The notes under the pieces are model-generated. The model worked only from the letters and a program-made list of their open reading frames with translations. It ran no database searches and had not been told where the DNA came from. DNA of 64,000 nucleotides, taken from assembly GCA_045119835.1 (NCBI GenBank), contig JBGVED010000039.1:1-64000 (forward strand). Reading direction: 5' to 3'. A program made the translations under genes and the position numbers. The stretch is from CALVUJ01 sp045119835 (GTDB lineage Bacteria; Bacillota_I; Bacilli_A; RFN20; DUOF01). Each line of letters opens with the position of its first letter. The first letter of the stretch is position 1. Below are positions 1 through 6,820 of this stretch, one piece after another.

Positions 1-105
1 GATTATATAGATTCAGTTATTTTCGACCATAATAATCTAAGACCTTCTTATGCTTTAAAATATAAAACCCCAATCGAGTATAGAACTCAATTGGGATTTA
101 CATAA
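1..105 (+). pseudogene. IS3-family transposase (OrfB), C-terminal end, cut by window edge
   Basis: Frame 1 is open from base 1 to a TAA at 103-105 and encodes the last 34 residues of a protein. The stretch with N-N-x-R-P-S-Y-A-L-x-Y-K-T-P-x-E-Y resembles the C-terminal end of the rve/DDE integrase domain of IS3-family OrfB transposases, where an NN-x-R-x-H/Y-x-x-L-x-Y-x-T-P-x-E-Y pattern is usual. Only this tail is visible, so an intact upstream gene cannot be distinguished from a fragment. The family call is from motif recognition alone. Confidence 0.6.
56..99 (-). terminator. Possible terminator for the ferredoxin gene, inside the transposase tail
   Basis: CCCAATCGAGT (69-79) can pair with ACTCAATTGGG (85-95). 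On the minus strand the one imperfect position becomes a G-U pair and the stem is followed by a T-rich run (TTTTATATTTT). It lies downstream of the minus-strand ferredoxin gene but within the last transposase codons, so chance is not excluded. Confidence 0.4.
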
Positions 106-112
106 CACTTTT

Positions 113-141
113 TATATGTCTACTTTTTCTTGACTAGTTCA
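113..141 (+). repeat. Probable right terminal inverted repeat of the IS3-family element
   Basis: Just after the transposase stop the sequence runs TTTTATATGTCTAC...GACTAGTTCA. IS3-family ends usually finish in ...CA and often carry an A-rich tract next to a GTNGACA-like motif when read inward; read on the minus strand this end gives TGAACTAGTC, an A-rich tract and GTAGACA. The left end lies outside the window, so the match between ends cannot be tested. Confidence 0.4.
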
Positions 142-176
142 CAGTTTGAATAATGTCATCTTTTTTACTTTTGTTT

Positions 177-377
177 TTATTCAGTTTCTATTGCACTTGT
201 AGGGCAAGAGTCAGCAGCTTCTTGCACATTTGCTTGTACTTCTTCAGGAAGTTCAGTGTCATTACCTAATACGTTTTCAGCTAAACCATCATTTCCAAAA
301 GCAAATACTTCACTAGCGATTGATGTGCATAAACCACAACCGATACAAGCATCTTTTTTTACATGAGCTTTTTTCAT
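177..377 (-). CDS. Ferredoxin, single [4Fe-4S] cluster
   Basis: A 66-residue cytoplasmic electron carrier. The cluster ligands are Cys11, Cys14 and Cys17 in C-I-G-C-G-L-C, and Cys58 followed by Pro, the pattern of monocluster ferredoxins of Bacilli and clostridia. The protein is acidic, as expected. An ATG five codons upstream is less likely to be used because the Shine-Dalgarno GGGAGG falls inside those codons and is correctly spaced for the start at 377. It is monocistronic, transcribed away from the gene at 489, and an IS3-family end lies about 35 bases past its stop. The redox partner is unknown; pyruvate or hydrogenase metabolism is only a guess. Confidence 0.9.
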   Translation of the reverse strand: MKKAHVKKDACIGCGLCTSIASEVFAFGNDGLAENVLGNDTELPEEVQANVQEAADSCPTSAIETE

Positions 378-400
378 TGTTTTTCCTCCCATCGAAAATA

Positions 401-452
401 ATTATAAAGTAATAAGTTTTTATTTGCAATAAAAGGTAATTTAAAATATACT
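401..452. promoter_or_regulatory. Divergent promoter pair sharing one palindromic -35 hexamer
   Basis: TTGCAA at 424-429 is its own reverse complement. On the plus strand it lies 17 bases from TATACT (447-452), facing the gene at 489. On the minus strand the same six bases lie 17 bases from TATAAT (406-401), facing the ferredoxin gene. Both spacings are optimal for the housekeeping sigma factor. The two polymerases could not bind together. Confidence 0.6.
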
Positions 453-488
453 TATAGTTGTAAAGACATTTTGGAAGGTGATTGAAAA

Positions 489-1106
489 ATGGCGAAGTCA
501 AGAAAACAAAAAAACAAGAAAATTTATGATGAATTAGAAGCGGAGTTAAATAATAATAAAGAGAATAATTATGAGAACAAATTAAAAATCATTGATCCTA
601 ATTTGAATTCTCAAGGTGAAGTTAATGTTGAGGAGAGAAGCAATGCTATCGTTAAACGAAATGAGCCCAAAAATGATAGTGCATTAACTGTGATTGCTAA
701 AAAAGTTAATGGAGATAAAAAGATTAAAAAGAATGAGATAACAGTTGTAAAAAAAGAAAAGAAAGCAGAAAAAAAACGTGAAGATGTTGAAATAATTGCT
801 GAAGAAGAATTTAATGAACCTGTTAGTTATACAGATAAATTATCAATTGAAGAAATTTTAAGAGCTAAGTTAGAGCAGCAAGAAAGACTTAAAAATGATA
901 AAAAAAGTTTTAAGAAAAGTCCTAATGATGAAAAATATACTCCAAAAATGATGCAAGAGAGAATTAAGCAACATGTGGGTGTAGATGTAAGAAAAGAAGT
1001 TAAGCTAAAACATAAAGATTATAAATGGATGGCATTAACGGTTTTAATAATAGCTCTAATAACGGTTTTAGTTTTAGGGGTATTGTTGATTTTTCATGTA
1101 ATTTAA
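489..1106 (+). CDS. Hypothetical Lys/Glu-rich protein with C-terminal membrane anchor
   Basis: Not recognised. The 205-residue product has a long hydrophilic region (about 1-175) very rich in Lys, Glu and Asn, probably disordered or partly coiled. A single hydrophobic helix follows (about 179-203), so it is likely tail-anchored with the charged part in the cytoplasm. The start is supported by GGAAGGTG upstream of ATG. It is read from the shared divergent promoter and is followed by a terminator at 1122-1147, so it appears to be a single-gene unit ahead of cmk-der. No enzymatic motif is seen. Confidence 0.7.
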   Translation: MAKSRKQKNKKIYDELEAELNNNKENNYENKLKIIDPNLNSQGEVNVEERSNAIVKRNEPKNDSALTVIAKKVNGDKKIKKNEITVVKKEKKAEKKREDVEIIAEEEFNEPVSYTDKLSIEEILRAKLEQQERLKNDKKSFKKSPNDEKYTPKMMQERIKQHVGVDVRKEVKLKHKDYKWMALTVLIIALITVLVLGVLLIFHVI

Positions 1107-1121
1107 TTAAAAAATATAAAG

Positions 1122-1147
1122 AAGTACTATGATAAGAGTGCTTTTTT
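1122..1147 (+). terminator. Intrinsic terminator after the 489 gene
   Basis: AAGTACT (1122-1128) pairs with AGTGCTT (1137-1143, one G-U), followed by a T-run just before the cmk ribosome binding site. Confidence 0.65.
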
Positions 1148-1168
1148 ATTTGTAAGGGAGGGATTGCA

Positions 1169-1831
1169 GTGAAAATTAATATTGCTATAGATGGACCTGC
1201 AGGTAGTGGTAAAGGGACGGTTGCAAAATTAGTTGCAAAAAAATTAGGTTATTTTTATGTTGATACTGGAGCAATGTATCGTTTGCTTACTTATTTAATG
1301 ATTAAGAATAACGTTGCTTTAGATGAAGATGAAAAAATAAGTGATTTATTGGTTAATGAATTTGATTATAAGGTTATTGATGGAAAAACATATTGTAACG
1401 GGGAAGATGTTACTGAAAAAATAAGAAATAAAGATGTTAATGAAATTGTTACTTTTGTTGCTGGAAAACCTTACGTTAGAGAAATTTTAGTAAAATTACA
1501 AAAAAATATGGCTAGTGATAAAGGCGTTGTTATGGATGGTAGAGATATTACTAGTGTTGTTTTAAAAGATGCAGAACTAAAAATATATTTAGATGCTGAT
1601 TTAGAAGAGAGAGCTAGAAGAAGGTATTTAGAAGAAATAAAAAAAGGGAAGAATAGCACTTTTGAAGAGGTAAGAAAAATAATAGAACTTAGAGATTATA
1701 ATGATATGAATAATAATAAAACTCTTGTTAAAAGTGAAGATTCTGTTGTGGTAAATACAACAAGAACAACAGTTGAAGAAGTTGTAGAAAAAGTTTATAA
1801 TTTAGCGAAGGAAGTGATTAATAATGGTTGA
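1169..1831 (+). CDS. cmk: Cytidylate kinase
   Basis: Phosphorylates CMP and dCMP to the diphosphates with ATP, in pyrimidine nucleotide metabolism. The 220-residue length is normal for the bacterial enzyme. The P-loop G-P-A-G-S-G-K-G is at residues 9-16. It is followed by the D-T-G-A-M-Y-R motif that binds the nucleotide, and further on by M-D-G-R-D-I and the Arg-rich lid region. Translation starts at GTG with GGGAGG upstream. The gene overlaps der by 8 bases, implying translational coupling; many Firmicutes place cmk close to der. Confidence 0.97.
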   Translation: MKINIAIDGPAGSGKGTVAKLVAKKLGYFYVDTGAMYRLLTYLMIKNNVALDEDEKISDLLVNEFDYKVIDGKTYCNGEDVTEKIRNKDVNEIVTFVAGKPYVREILVKLQKNMASDKGVVMDGRDITSVVLKDAELKIYLDADLEERARRRYLEEIKKGKNSTFEEVRKIIELRDYNDMNNNKTLVKSEDSVVVNTTRTTVEEVVEKVYNLAKEVINNG

Positions 1832-3131
1832 AGCGGTTGTAGCTTTTATAGGTAAGCCTAATGTTGGCAAATCAACAATTTTTAATCGTATAATTGGAGA
1901 GAAAAGATCTATAATTGAGGATACTCCGGGTGTTACTAGAGATAGATTGTACGCTAAGGCGATGTGGCTTGGAAAAGAATTTAGAGTTATTGATACTGGG
2001 GGAATTGAGTTAAAAGATGCTCCATTTCAAGAATCTATAAAGATGCAAGCAGAAATTGCAATGGAGGAAGCTGATATTATTGTTTATGTTGGAGATGGTA
2101 GAGTTGGTGTTGACAGGGATGATGAATATATTTGCTCTATTTTAAGAAAGTGGAAAAAACCTGTTATTTTAGCGGTTAATAAAATAGATGATGGTCATTT
2201 GCTTGAGAGAATATATGAATTTTATTCTTTGGGATTAGGAGATCCTATTGCTATTAGTGGTATTCATGGAGTAGGTATTGGTGATTTGCTAGATACTATT
2301 ATTAATAATTTTCCCAATAAGATATATGATGACTATGAAGAAAGTATTAAGTTCTCTTTTATTGGAAGACCAAATGTTGGTAAATCTAGTTTAACTAATG
2401 CTATTTTAAAACAAGAAAGAGTTATTGTTAGTGATATTGAGGGAACCACAAGAGATGCAATAGATACTCCTTTTGTTAGAGATGAAAAACAATATGTTGT
2501 TATAGATACAGCAGGGTTAAAAAAGAAGGGTAAAATTTTTGAATCTATTGATAAATATGCGGCTTTAAGAGCGTTAAGCGCAATTGATAGAAGTGATGTT
2601 TGTGCTTTGGTTATTGATGCGGATACCGGGGTTAGAGAGCAGGATAAACATGTTGCAGGGTATGCACTAGAGGCAGGAAAAGCAATTGTAATTGTTGTTA
2701 ATAAATGGGATTTAGTAAAAAAGGACAGTCATACAATGGCGGCGTATGAAAAAAAGATTAGAGATGAATTTAAGTTTTTAAGTTTTGCTCCAATAGTTTT
2801 TGTTAGTGCTGTTACTAAAGAAAAGATTGAAAATTTATTTTCTGTTATTAATGATGCATATGAGGGTTATTCTACTAGAATTTCTACTAGTGTTTTAAAT
2901 GAAGTTTTACTAGAGGTTGTTTTAAGAAATCCGCCAGTTGAGTTTAATGGGGGAATACTTAAAATAAGCTACGCTCATCAGGTAAGTAGTAAACCACCTG
3001 TGATTATAATATTTGTAAACAATCCTGAGTGGTTGCATTTCTCATATCAGAGATTTTTAGAAAATAAACTAAGAGAAGCTTTTGGCTTTGTAGGAACTCC
3101 TTTAATTATTAAGTGTAGGGCTAAAGGTTAA
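1824..3131 (+). CDS. der: Ribosome-assembly GTPase Der (EngA)
   Basis: A double-GTPase needed for 50S ribosomal subunit maturation. Two Era-like G domains are in tandem: G1 motifs at residues 10-18 (G-K-P-N-V-G-K-S-T) and 181-189 (G-R-P-N-V-G-K-S-S), with G4 motifs N-K-I-D near 119 and N-K-W-D near 291. A C-terminal KH-like domain follows, ending in basic residues. At 435 residues it has the standard length. It overlaps cmk and ends at its own terminator, so cmk-der forms a two-gene unit. Confidence 0.98.
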   Translation: MVEAVVAFIGKPNVGKSTIFNRIIGEKRSIIEDTPGVTRDRLYAKAMWLGKEFRVIDTGGIELKDAPFQESIKMQAEIAMEEADIIVYVGDGRVGVDRDDEYICSILRKWKKPVILAVNKIDDGHLLERIYEFYSLGLGDPIAISGIHGVGIGDLLDTIINNFPNKIYDDYEESIKFSFIGRPNVGKSSLTNAILKQERVIVSDIEGTTRDAIDTPFVRDEKQYVVIDTAGLKKKGKIFESIDKYAALRALSAIDRSDVCALVIDADTGVREQDKHVAGYALEAGKAIVIVVNKWDLVKKDSHTMAAYEKKIRDEFKFLSFAPIVFVSAVTKEKIENLFSVINDAYEGYSTRISTSVLNEVLLEVVLRNPPVEFNGGILKISYAHQVSSKPPVIIIFVNNPEWLHFSYQRFLENKLREAFGFVGTPLIIKCRAKG

Positions 3132-3136
3132 TGAAT

Positions 3137-3167
3137 AAAGACTTGTATTTAGTACAGGCCTTTTTTT
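3137..3167 (+). terminator. Intrinsic terminator after der
   Basis: CTTGTA (3142-3147) pairs with TACAGG (3153-3158), extended by AAAG/CTTT outside an A-C mismatch, and followed by a run of T. Confidence 0.65.
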
Positions 3168-3185
3168 GTGGATAAAAAAATTTTA

Positions 3186-3213
3186 TTGCAATTTGAGTTT
3201 GTTGTTTTATAAT
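3186..3213 (+). promoter_or_regulatory. Housekeeping-type promoter for the 3234 gene
   Basis: TTGCAA (3186-3191), 16-base spacer, TATAAT (3208-3213), placed directly upstream of the ribosome binding site GAGGTG. Confidence 0.55.
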
Positions 3214-3233
3214 TTGTGCTAGAGGTGTTAGTT

Positions 3234-3641
3234 ATGAGGTGTGAATTTAGTAAAAAAGATTTGGAATCTATGATTGGTGTGTTTTTTCAAAAAAGATGTG
3301 CTCTTTTAGATAATGTTACTTTGGAAGAATTTGTTAGCGAGGATAAAAAATCGGTTAGTTTAAAGTACTGTGTAAAAATGAAGAAAAATATTTGTGGAGT
3401 AGAAAAAGTTTTGGAAAAAGAACTTGACATGGAAGAAATTAAGGCTGTTATAGATGTTGCTTTAAAGGAAACTTTGGAAGAAGATGTTAAGTTGAATTTT
3501 GTTCATTATCAGTTAGGGTTTCTTCCTTATGGATCTGTATCAACAGAGGAAACTTATTTTCATGGTATAGAAGTGGATGTTGAAACTCCTGTAGACAAGG
3601 TAATCGATATAGTTAGTAAAAATAATAATCGTAGAAAATAA
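3234..3641 (+). CDS. Hypothetical protein, 135 residues
   Basis: Not recognised. It is a soluble, mixed-charge protein with five Cys spread without a zinc-ribbon pattern, and no signal peptide or membrane segment. An in-frame start six codons upstream is possible, but GAGGTG sits 7 bases before the ATG at 3234, which favours this start. The gene has its own promoter and terminator and so is transcribed alone between der and the corC leader. No function is proposed. Confidence 0.65.
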   Translation: MRCEFSKKDLESMIGVFFQKRCALLDNVTLEEFVSEDKKSVSLKYCVKMKKNICGVEKVLEKELDMEEIKAVIDVALKETLEEDVKLNFVHYQLGFLPYGSVSTEETYFHGIEVDVETPVDKVIDIVSKNNNRRK

Positions 3642-3651
3642 AAAAGTAGAG

Positions 3652-3677
3652 AACTTGATGGTTAATCAAGTTTTTTT
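3652..3677 (+). terminator. Intrinsic terminator after the 3234 gene
   Basis: Perfect 8-bp stem AACTTGAT (3652-3659) / ATCAAGTT (3665-3672), loop GGTTA, then a T-run. Confidence 0.8.
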
Positions 3678-3713
3678 ACTTTTTAGGGAATTGTGTATAA
3701 TGGGGTAAAAAAT

Positions 3714-3742
3714 TTGCTTTAATGAATATAATGGTGTATAAT
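3714..3742 (+). promoter_or_regulatory. Promoter of the corC leader transcript
   Basis: TTGCTT (3714-3719), 17-base spacer, TATAAT (3737-3742). A second GTGTATAATG copy lies upstream at about 3694-3702, so two start sites are possible. Confidence 0.55.
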
Positions 3743-3751
3743 GTATGGCGT

Positions 3752-3768
3752 TAAGTGAAATTCACTTA
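3752..3768 (+). promoter_or_regulatory. Palindrome at the expected 5' end of the corC transcript
   Basis: TAAGTGAA-A-TTCACTTA is a perfect 8-1-8 inverted repeat about 10 bases past the -10 box. It could be an operator or, in RNA, a 5' stabilising hairpin. Which of these applies is not visible. Confidence 0.4.
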
Positions 3769-3816
3769 GTAATGATTAGTTTTAAATTTTATTTAATATG
3801 AGGAGGAAATATTATT

Positions 3817-3873
3817 ATGGATTGTGACCCGGATTATTCCAATAACATAAATCCAGTTAAGTTGATTTGTTGA
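3817..3873 (+). CDS. Putative regulatory leader peptide of corC (18 residues)
   Basis: A short frame reads MDCDPDYSNNINPVKLIC and stops at TGA 3871-3873. A full AGGAGG lies upstream of its ATG, a stronger signal than that of most genes here. The N-terminus packs three Asp and a Pro into six residues. This recalls the acidic/Pro start (EPDP) of enterobacterial MgtL, which destabilises translating ribosomes when Mg2+ is low. The next gene encodes a Mg2+ transporter-family protein, and an intrinsic terminator starts one base after the stop codon. A sensing function is inference; the frame, ribosome binding site and hairpin are seen directly. Confidence 0.6.
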   Translation: MDCDPDYSNNINPVKLIC

Positions 3874-3874
3874 T

Positions 3875-3898
3875 GGTGTAGATGCTTACGCCTTTTTT
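3875..3898 (+). terminator. Attenuator between leader peptide and corC
   Basis: GGTGTA (3875-3880) pairs with TACGCC (3887-3892, one G-U), loop GATGCT, followed by six T. It starts one base after the leader stop codon and 43 bases before corC, so a ribosome held at the stop codon would cover its 5' arm. Confidence 0.65.
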
Positions 3899-3940
3899 GC
3901 TTTGCTGTTTTTTTGTTATTTTTATGTTAGGGGGATTATT

Positions 3941-5200
3941 ATGAATCAAACAGTTATGATACTTATTGTTGTTTTTTGTTTAATTATGTCAGCGTATTTT
4001 TCGGCGACTGAAACAGCTTTTTCTACTTTTAATAAGATTAGAGTTAAAACTTTAGCTGACAAAGGTAGTAAAAAGGCTAAAATGGTGCTTAATATTAGTG
4101 AGGATTTTGATAAGTTATTATCTACAATTCTTATAGGTAACAATATTGTTAATATTTTAAGTGCTTCTTTGTCTACTTTACTTTTTATTGAGTGGATTGG
4201 CGAAGGTAGTGGCCCTACTGTTTCTACACTCGTTATGACTATTGTTGTTTTAATTTTTGGGGAGATATCTCCTAAAAGTATAGCTAAAGAGCATCCAGAA
4301 TATTTTGCAATGTTTTCTGCACCATTAATTAGAACTCTATCTTTTGTTTTTGCACCACTTAATTATGTGTTTAAATTATGGAAAAATTTGTTATCTAAGG
4401 TGTTTAAGCCTGAAGAAGAAGAGAATATGGTTGAGGAAGAACTTATTTCGATGGTAAAGGAAGCTGAAGAAGAGGAAGCTTTTACTAAGGAAGAGGGACA
4501 AATTATTAAAAGTGCGATTGAATTTAATGATTTAGAGATAGGGGATATTTTTACTCCTAGAGTAGATGTTACTTCTATTGATGTTTCTATGAGTAAAGAA
4601 GAAATTACTAAAGTTTTTGTGGAAACAGGATATTCAAGAATTCCTGTTTATGAGGATACTTTTGATAACGTTTTAGGTATATTGCATTACAAAGATTTTT
4701 ATGTTCATCAACAAACTGGGAAAAAATTTGAAATTGTCGAGTTGTTAAAACCTGTAATTTATGTAACTCCAAATCAAAAAATTAATGAAGTTTTAAAAGA
4801 GTTTCAACAAAAGCAACTTCATTTTGGTATGATATTGGATGAGTTTGGTTCTATTGCAGGTATTGTTACTCTTGAAGATATTTTAGAAGAAATAGTTGGA
4901 GAAATTTGGGATGAATATGATGAGATCGAAGATCAAATAAATCAAATAGGGGAGAATGAATATACAGTCTCTGGGAAAACTAGTGTTGTTAAATTATTTA
5001 ATATGCTTGAAATAACTGAAGAAGTTGATTCTTCAACTGTTAATGGATTTGTTATGGAAAATGTCAATGGTCTTCCAGATATTAATAGTGAGTTTGAGTG
5101 GAATAATTTGCAAATTAAAGTTACTAAGATGAATGGAAAAAGAATTGATACTGTTTATATTTTAGATAAGAGGAATAGTGAAGAAGCAGTTGTGGAATAA
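3941..5200 (+). CDS. CorC/HlyC-family membrane protein (CNNM-DUF21 plus CBS domains), probable Mg2+ transporter
   Basis: A 419-residue protein in three parts. Residues 1 to about 190 form the DUF21/CNNM membrane domain, containing S-A-T-E-T-A-F and P-K-S, typical of the family. Two CBS domains follow (about 200-330), then a C-terminal CorC_HlyC domain. Relatives in Bacillus (MpfA) and elsewhere are implicated in Mg2+ efflux or homeostasis, with nucleotide binding at the CBS pair. The ATG at 3941 is chosen over an in-frame TTG at 3902 because AGGGGG sits just upstream and the TTG would lie on the attenuator. Expression is probably set by the leader peptide and attenuator. MpfA-like efflux is favoured but the ion is not proven. 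Confidence 0.9.
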   Translation: MNQTVMILIVVFCLIMSAYFSATETAFSTFNKIRVKTLADKGSKKAKMVLNISEDFDKLLSTILIGNNIVNILSASLSTLLFIEWIGEGSGPTVSTLVMTIVVLIFGEISPKSIAKEHPEYFAMFSAPLIRTLSFVFAPLNYVFKLWKNLLSKVFKPEEEENMVEEELISMVKEAEEEEAFTKEEGQIIKSAIEFNDLEIGDIFTPRVDVTSIDVSMSKEEITKVFVETGYSRIPVYEDTFDNVLGILHYKDFYVHQQTGKKFEIVELLKPVIYVTPNQKINEVLKEFQQKQLHFGMILDEFGSIAGIVTLEDILEEIVGEIWDEYDEIEDQINQIGENEYTVSGKTSVVKLFNMLEITEEVDSSTVNGFVMENVNGLPDINSEFEWNNLQIKVTKMNGKRIDTVYILDKRNSEEAVVE

Positions 5201-5203
5201 TAT

Positions 5204-5238
5204 AAGAAAAACGCATTTTAATGGATGCGTTTTCTTTT
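5204..5238. terminator. Bidirectional terminator between corC and the SIS gene
   Basis: AAAACGCAT/ATGCGTTTT stem with A-run on one side and T-run on the other. It serves the two converging genes and overlaps the last bases of the minus-strand gene. Confidence 0.8.
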
Positions 5239-6175
5239 ACATATTTCCCGTATATTTATATAATTTTTTACACAATTCTTTATTGTAATTTACAATGGAT
5301 AAATCAATGCTTTTTTGTTTAGATAGATACATAGTTAAATACATTGATTTTAGTGTTAGATAAAAGTTGTTTATGATGTTATCCTTGTAATGGCTTTTTA
5401 GTAAAATAATGTCGTTATATTCCTTTTGTAAGTTTTCTAAAAGCAAAGTATCTAATTCTTTTTCTTCTGATAATAAATATATAGCATTGCTTTTTTGATA
5501 ATAGGAAAGAGTGGATCTACCATGGCAGTAATCATATTTGCTGTGGATGGTTATATTGTTTAGTCCACTTTCTATAAAAGTGGAGTCTAGATAAATTTGA
5601 GGTGTAATAGTGTCATTTCCACTTAATAGTTCAAATGGCAGATTGTGTTCTTTTATGTTAAATGTTTCTTTTTTTATTTTTTCAAACATTTCTTTAATTA
5701 AGTTAGTTATGTCTGTATTTAGATAATATTGTAAAAGGATACTCATAGGCATAAGGGTTGCTCCAAGAGATATGAAACTAAGTTCTTTATTAATTGAGTT
5801 TTTGCATATTAAGTTTTTAAAACTGTTGTTTTCTTCTTGATTGTAGGTTAGTAAATATTTTTTGATTTTTAAATCTTTTAAAATGTTTACTCCATGGTTG
5901 TTTCCGCTGTAGCTACATATAAATAAATTATCATATGCGTTTAAATTTTCGTATAAAGTATCGCGAGGGTCTGCTATTTTAACACTACAATTATTTTTTG
6001 CATTTAAAACAAGCGAAGCGAAAGAGGCAACTACTTTACTTCCACCGCTTCCAATACATATTGTGTTTCCTTTTATTTTTTTTAGTTTGTTGTTTAGGTT
6101 AGTTAAATTTAAAGTGTCTATTACTCTTTCTTTTAACATTTCAAAGTTATAGTTCATTGGATCATTTTTACTCAT
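5237..6175 (-). CDS. SIS-domain protein (sugar isomerase/sugar-phosphate binding fold)
   Basis: A 312-residue protein. G-S-G-G-S-K near the start and C-S-Y-S-G-N-N about 50 residues later match the phosphosugar-binding loops of SIS domains. A later K-Y-D-Y-C-H-G-R-S-T segment may correspond to the E-x-x-H-G-P substrate loop of AgaS/GlmS-type isomerases. Substrate and reaction cannot be told. ATG at 6175 is chosen over a GTG three codons earlier because AAGGAGTG lies at the right distance and the GTG falls within it. It is downstream of, and probably cotranscribed with, an HTH-WYL regulator, which suggests ligand-controlled expression. Confidence 0.75.
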   Translation of the reverse strand: MSKNDPMNYNFEMLKERVIDTLNLTNLNNKLKKIKGNTICIGSGGSKVVASFASLVLNAKNNCSVKIADPRDTLYENLNAYDNLFICSYSGNNHGVNILKDLKIKKYLLTYNQEENNSFKNLICKNSINKELSFISLGATLMPMSILLQYYLNTDITNLIKEMFEKIKKETFNIKEHNLPFELLSGNDTITPQIYLDSTFIESGLNNITIHSKYDYCHGRSTLSYYQKSNAIYLLSEEKELDTLLLENLQKEYNDIILLKSHYKDNIINNFYLTLKSMYLTMYLSKQKSIDLSIVNYNKELCKKLYKYTGNM

Positions 6176-6228
6176 ATTAATCACTCCTTATGCTTAGTAG
6201 TATAGAGAGTAATGAGGAAATATATCGT

Positions 6229-6708
6229 CTAATCAAAAAAATCATCTAAAATTTTTATATCTTTTACATTTTTAAATTGGAAGTGTCGCATGCTTTTACA
6301 ATACTGACAATATGCAGGGATATACCAGTTATGTTCATGTACATATAAATCGTGAGGGTGGATAATTCTAATTCTTACTACTCCATCACTTGATAAGTAT
6401 GTTAGTTCTACTTTTCTTTTTTCTTTTAAAGATTTTGTTATTATGTTGTATATTTTTTTGTCTAATTCAGACATATTTAGTTTGTCTTGACAGTTTTCTT
6501 TTGGTAATGAAACGTGTTGGTTTAAAATGTATCCTCCATAAGGACCTCTTATTGTGTCTATAAAAATTCCAGCTTTTTCCAGTTCTTCTTTGTATACTCT
6601 AATCATTCTTGGTGTTACTTCAAGGGTGTTAGCTAGTTCATTTATTGAGTATTTTCTTCCACTTGATAGTATTTGAAGCATGCTTATAACATTTGATATT
6701 TTGCTCAT
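6229..6708 (-). CDS. HTH-WYL transcriptional regulator, short form
   Basis: Residues about 1-55 form a DeoR-like winged helix-turn-helix (Y-S-I-N-E-L-A-N-T-L-E-V-T-P-R-M-I-R). Residues about 85-155 resemble a WYL ligand-sensing domain (E-L-T-Y, then H-P-H-D-L-Y-V-H-E-H-N-W-Y-I-P-A-Y). At 159 residues it is about half the usual WYL regulator and lacks the C-terminal extension. It starts the minus-strand transcript and is followed after 53 bases by the SIS-domain gene, its likely target. WYL proteins respond to nucleic acids or small ligands; here the ligand is unknown. Confidence 0.8.
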   Translation of the reverse strand: MSKISNVISMLQILSSGRKYSINELANTLEVTPRMIRVYKEELEKAGIFIDTIRGPYGGYILNQHVSLPKENCQDKLNMSELDKKIYNIITKSLKEKRKVELTYLSSDGVVRIRIIHPHDLYVHEHNWYIPAYCQYCKSMRHFQFKNVKDIKILDDFFD

Positions 6709-6729
6709 GGGTATTTCTCCTTTTATGCG

Positions 6730-6738
6730 ATTATACCA
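6730..6738 (-). promoter_or_regulatory. Extended -10 promoter of the WYL-SIS operon
   Basis: On the minus strand TGGTATAAT occurs 16 bases upstream of AGGAG and the WYL start codon. No good -35 box is seen, as is common with TGn-extended -10 sites. Confidence 0.5.
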
Positions 6739-6820
6739 TGTTTTTTGTTTGTGAAAAAGTTTAATGTAAACTATTAACCAAATTAGGCCTTTTGCATATA
6801 TGTAAGTAGGAGGAATTTTT

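Noticed and set aside
3817..3941. Known metal riboswitch (M-box or yybP-ykoY) upstream of corC
   Set aside because: The leader is too short and lacks the conserved multi-helix cores; the translated peptide plus terminator explains the sequence better.
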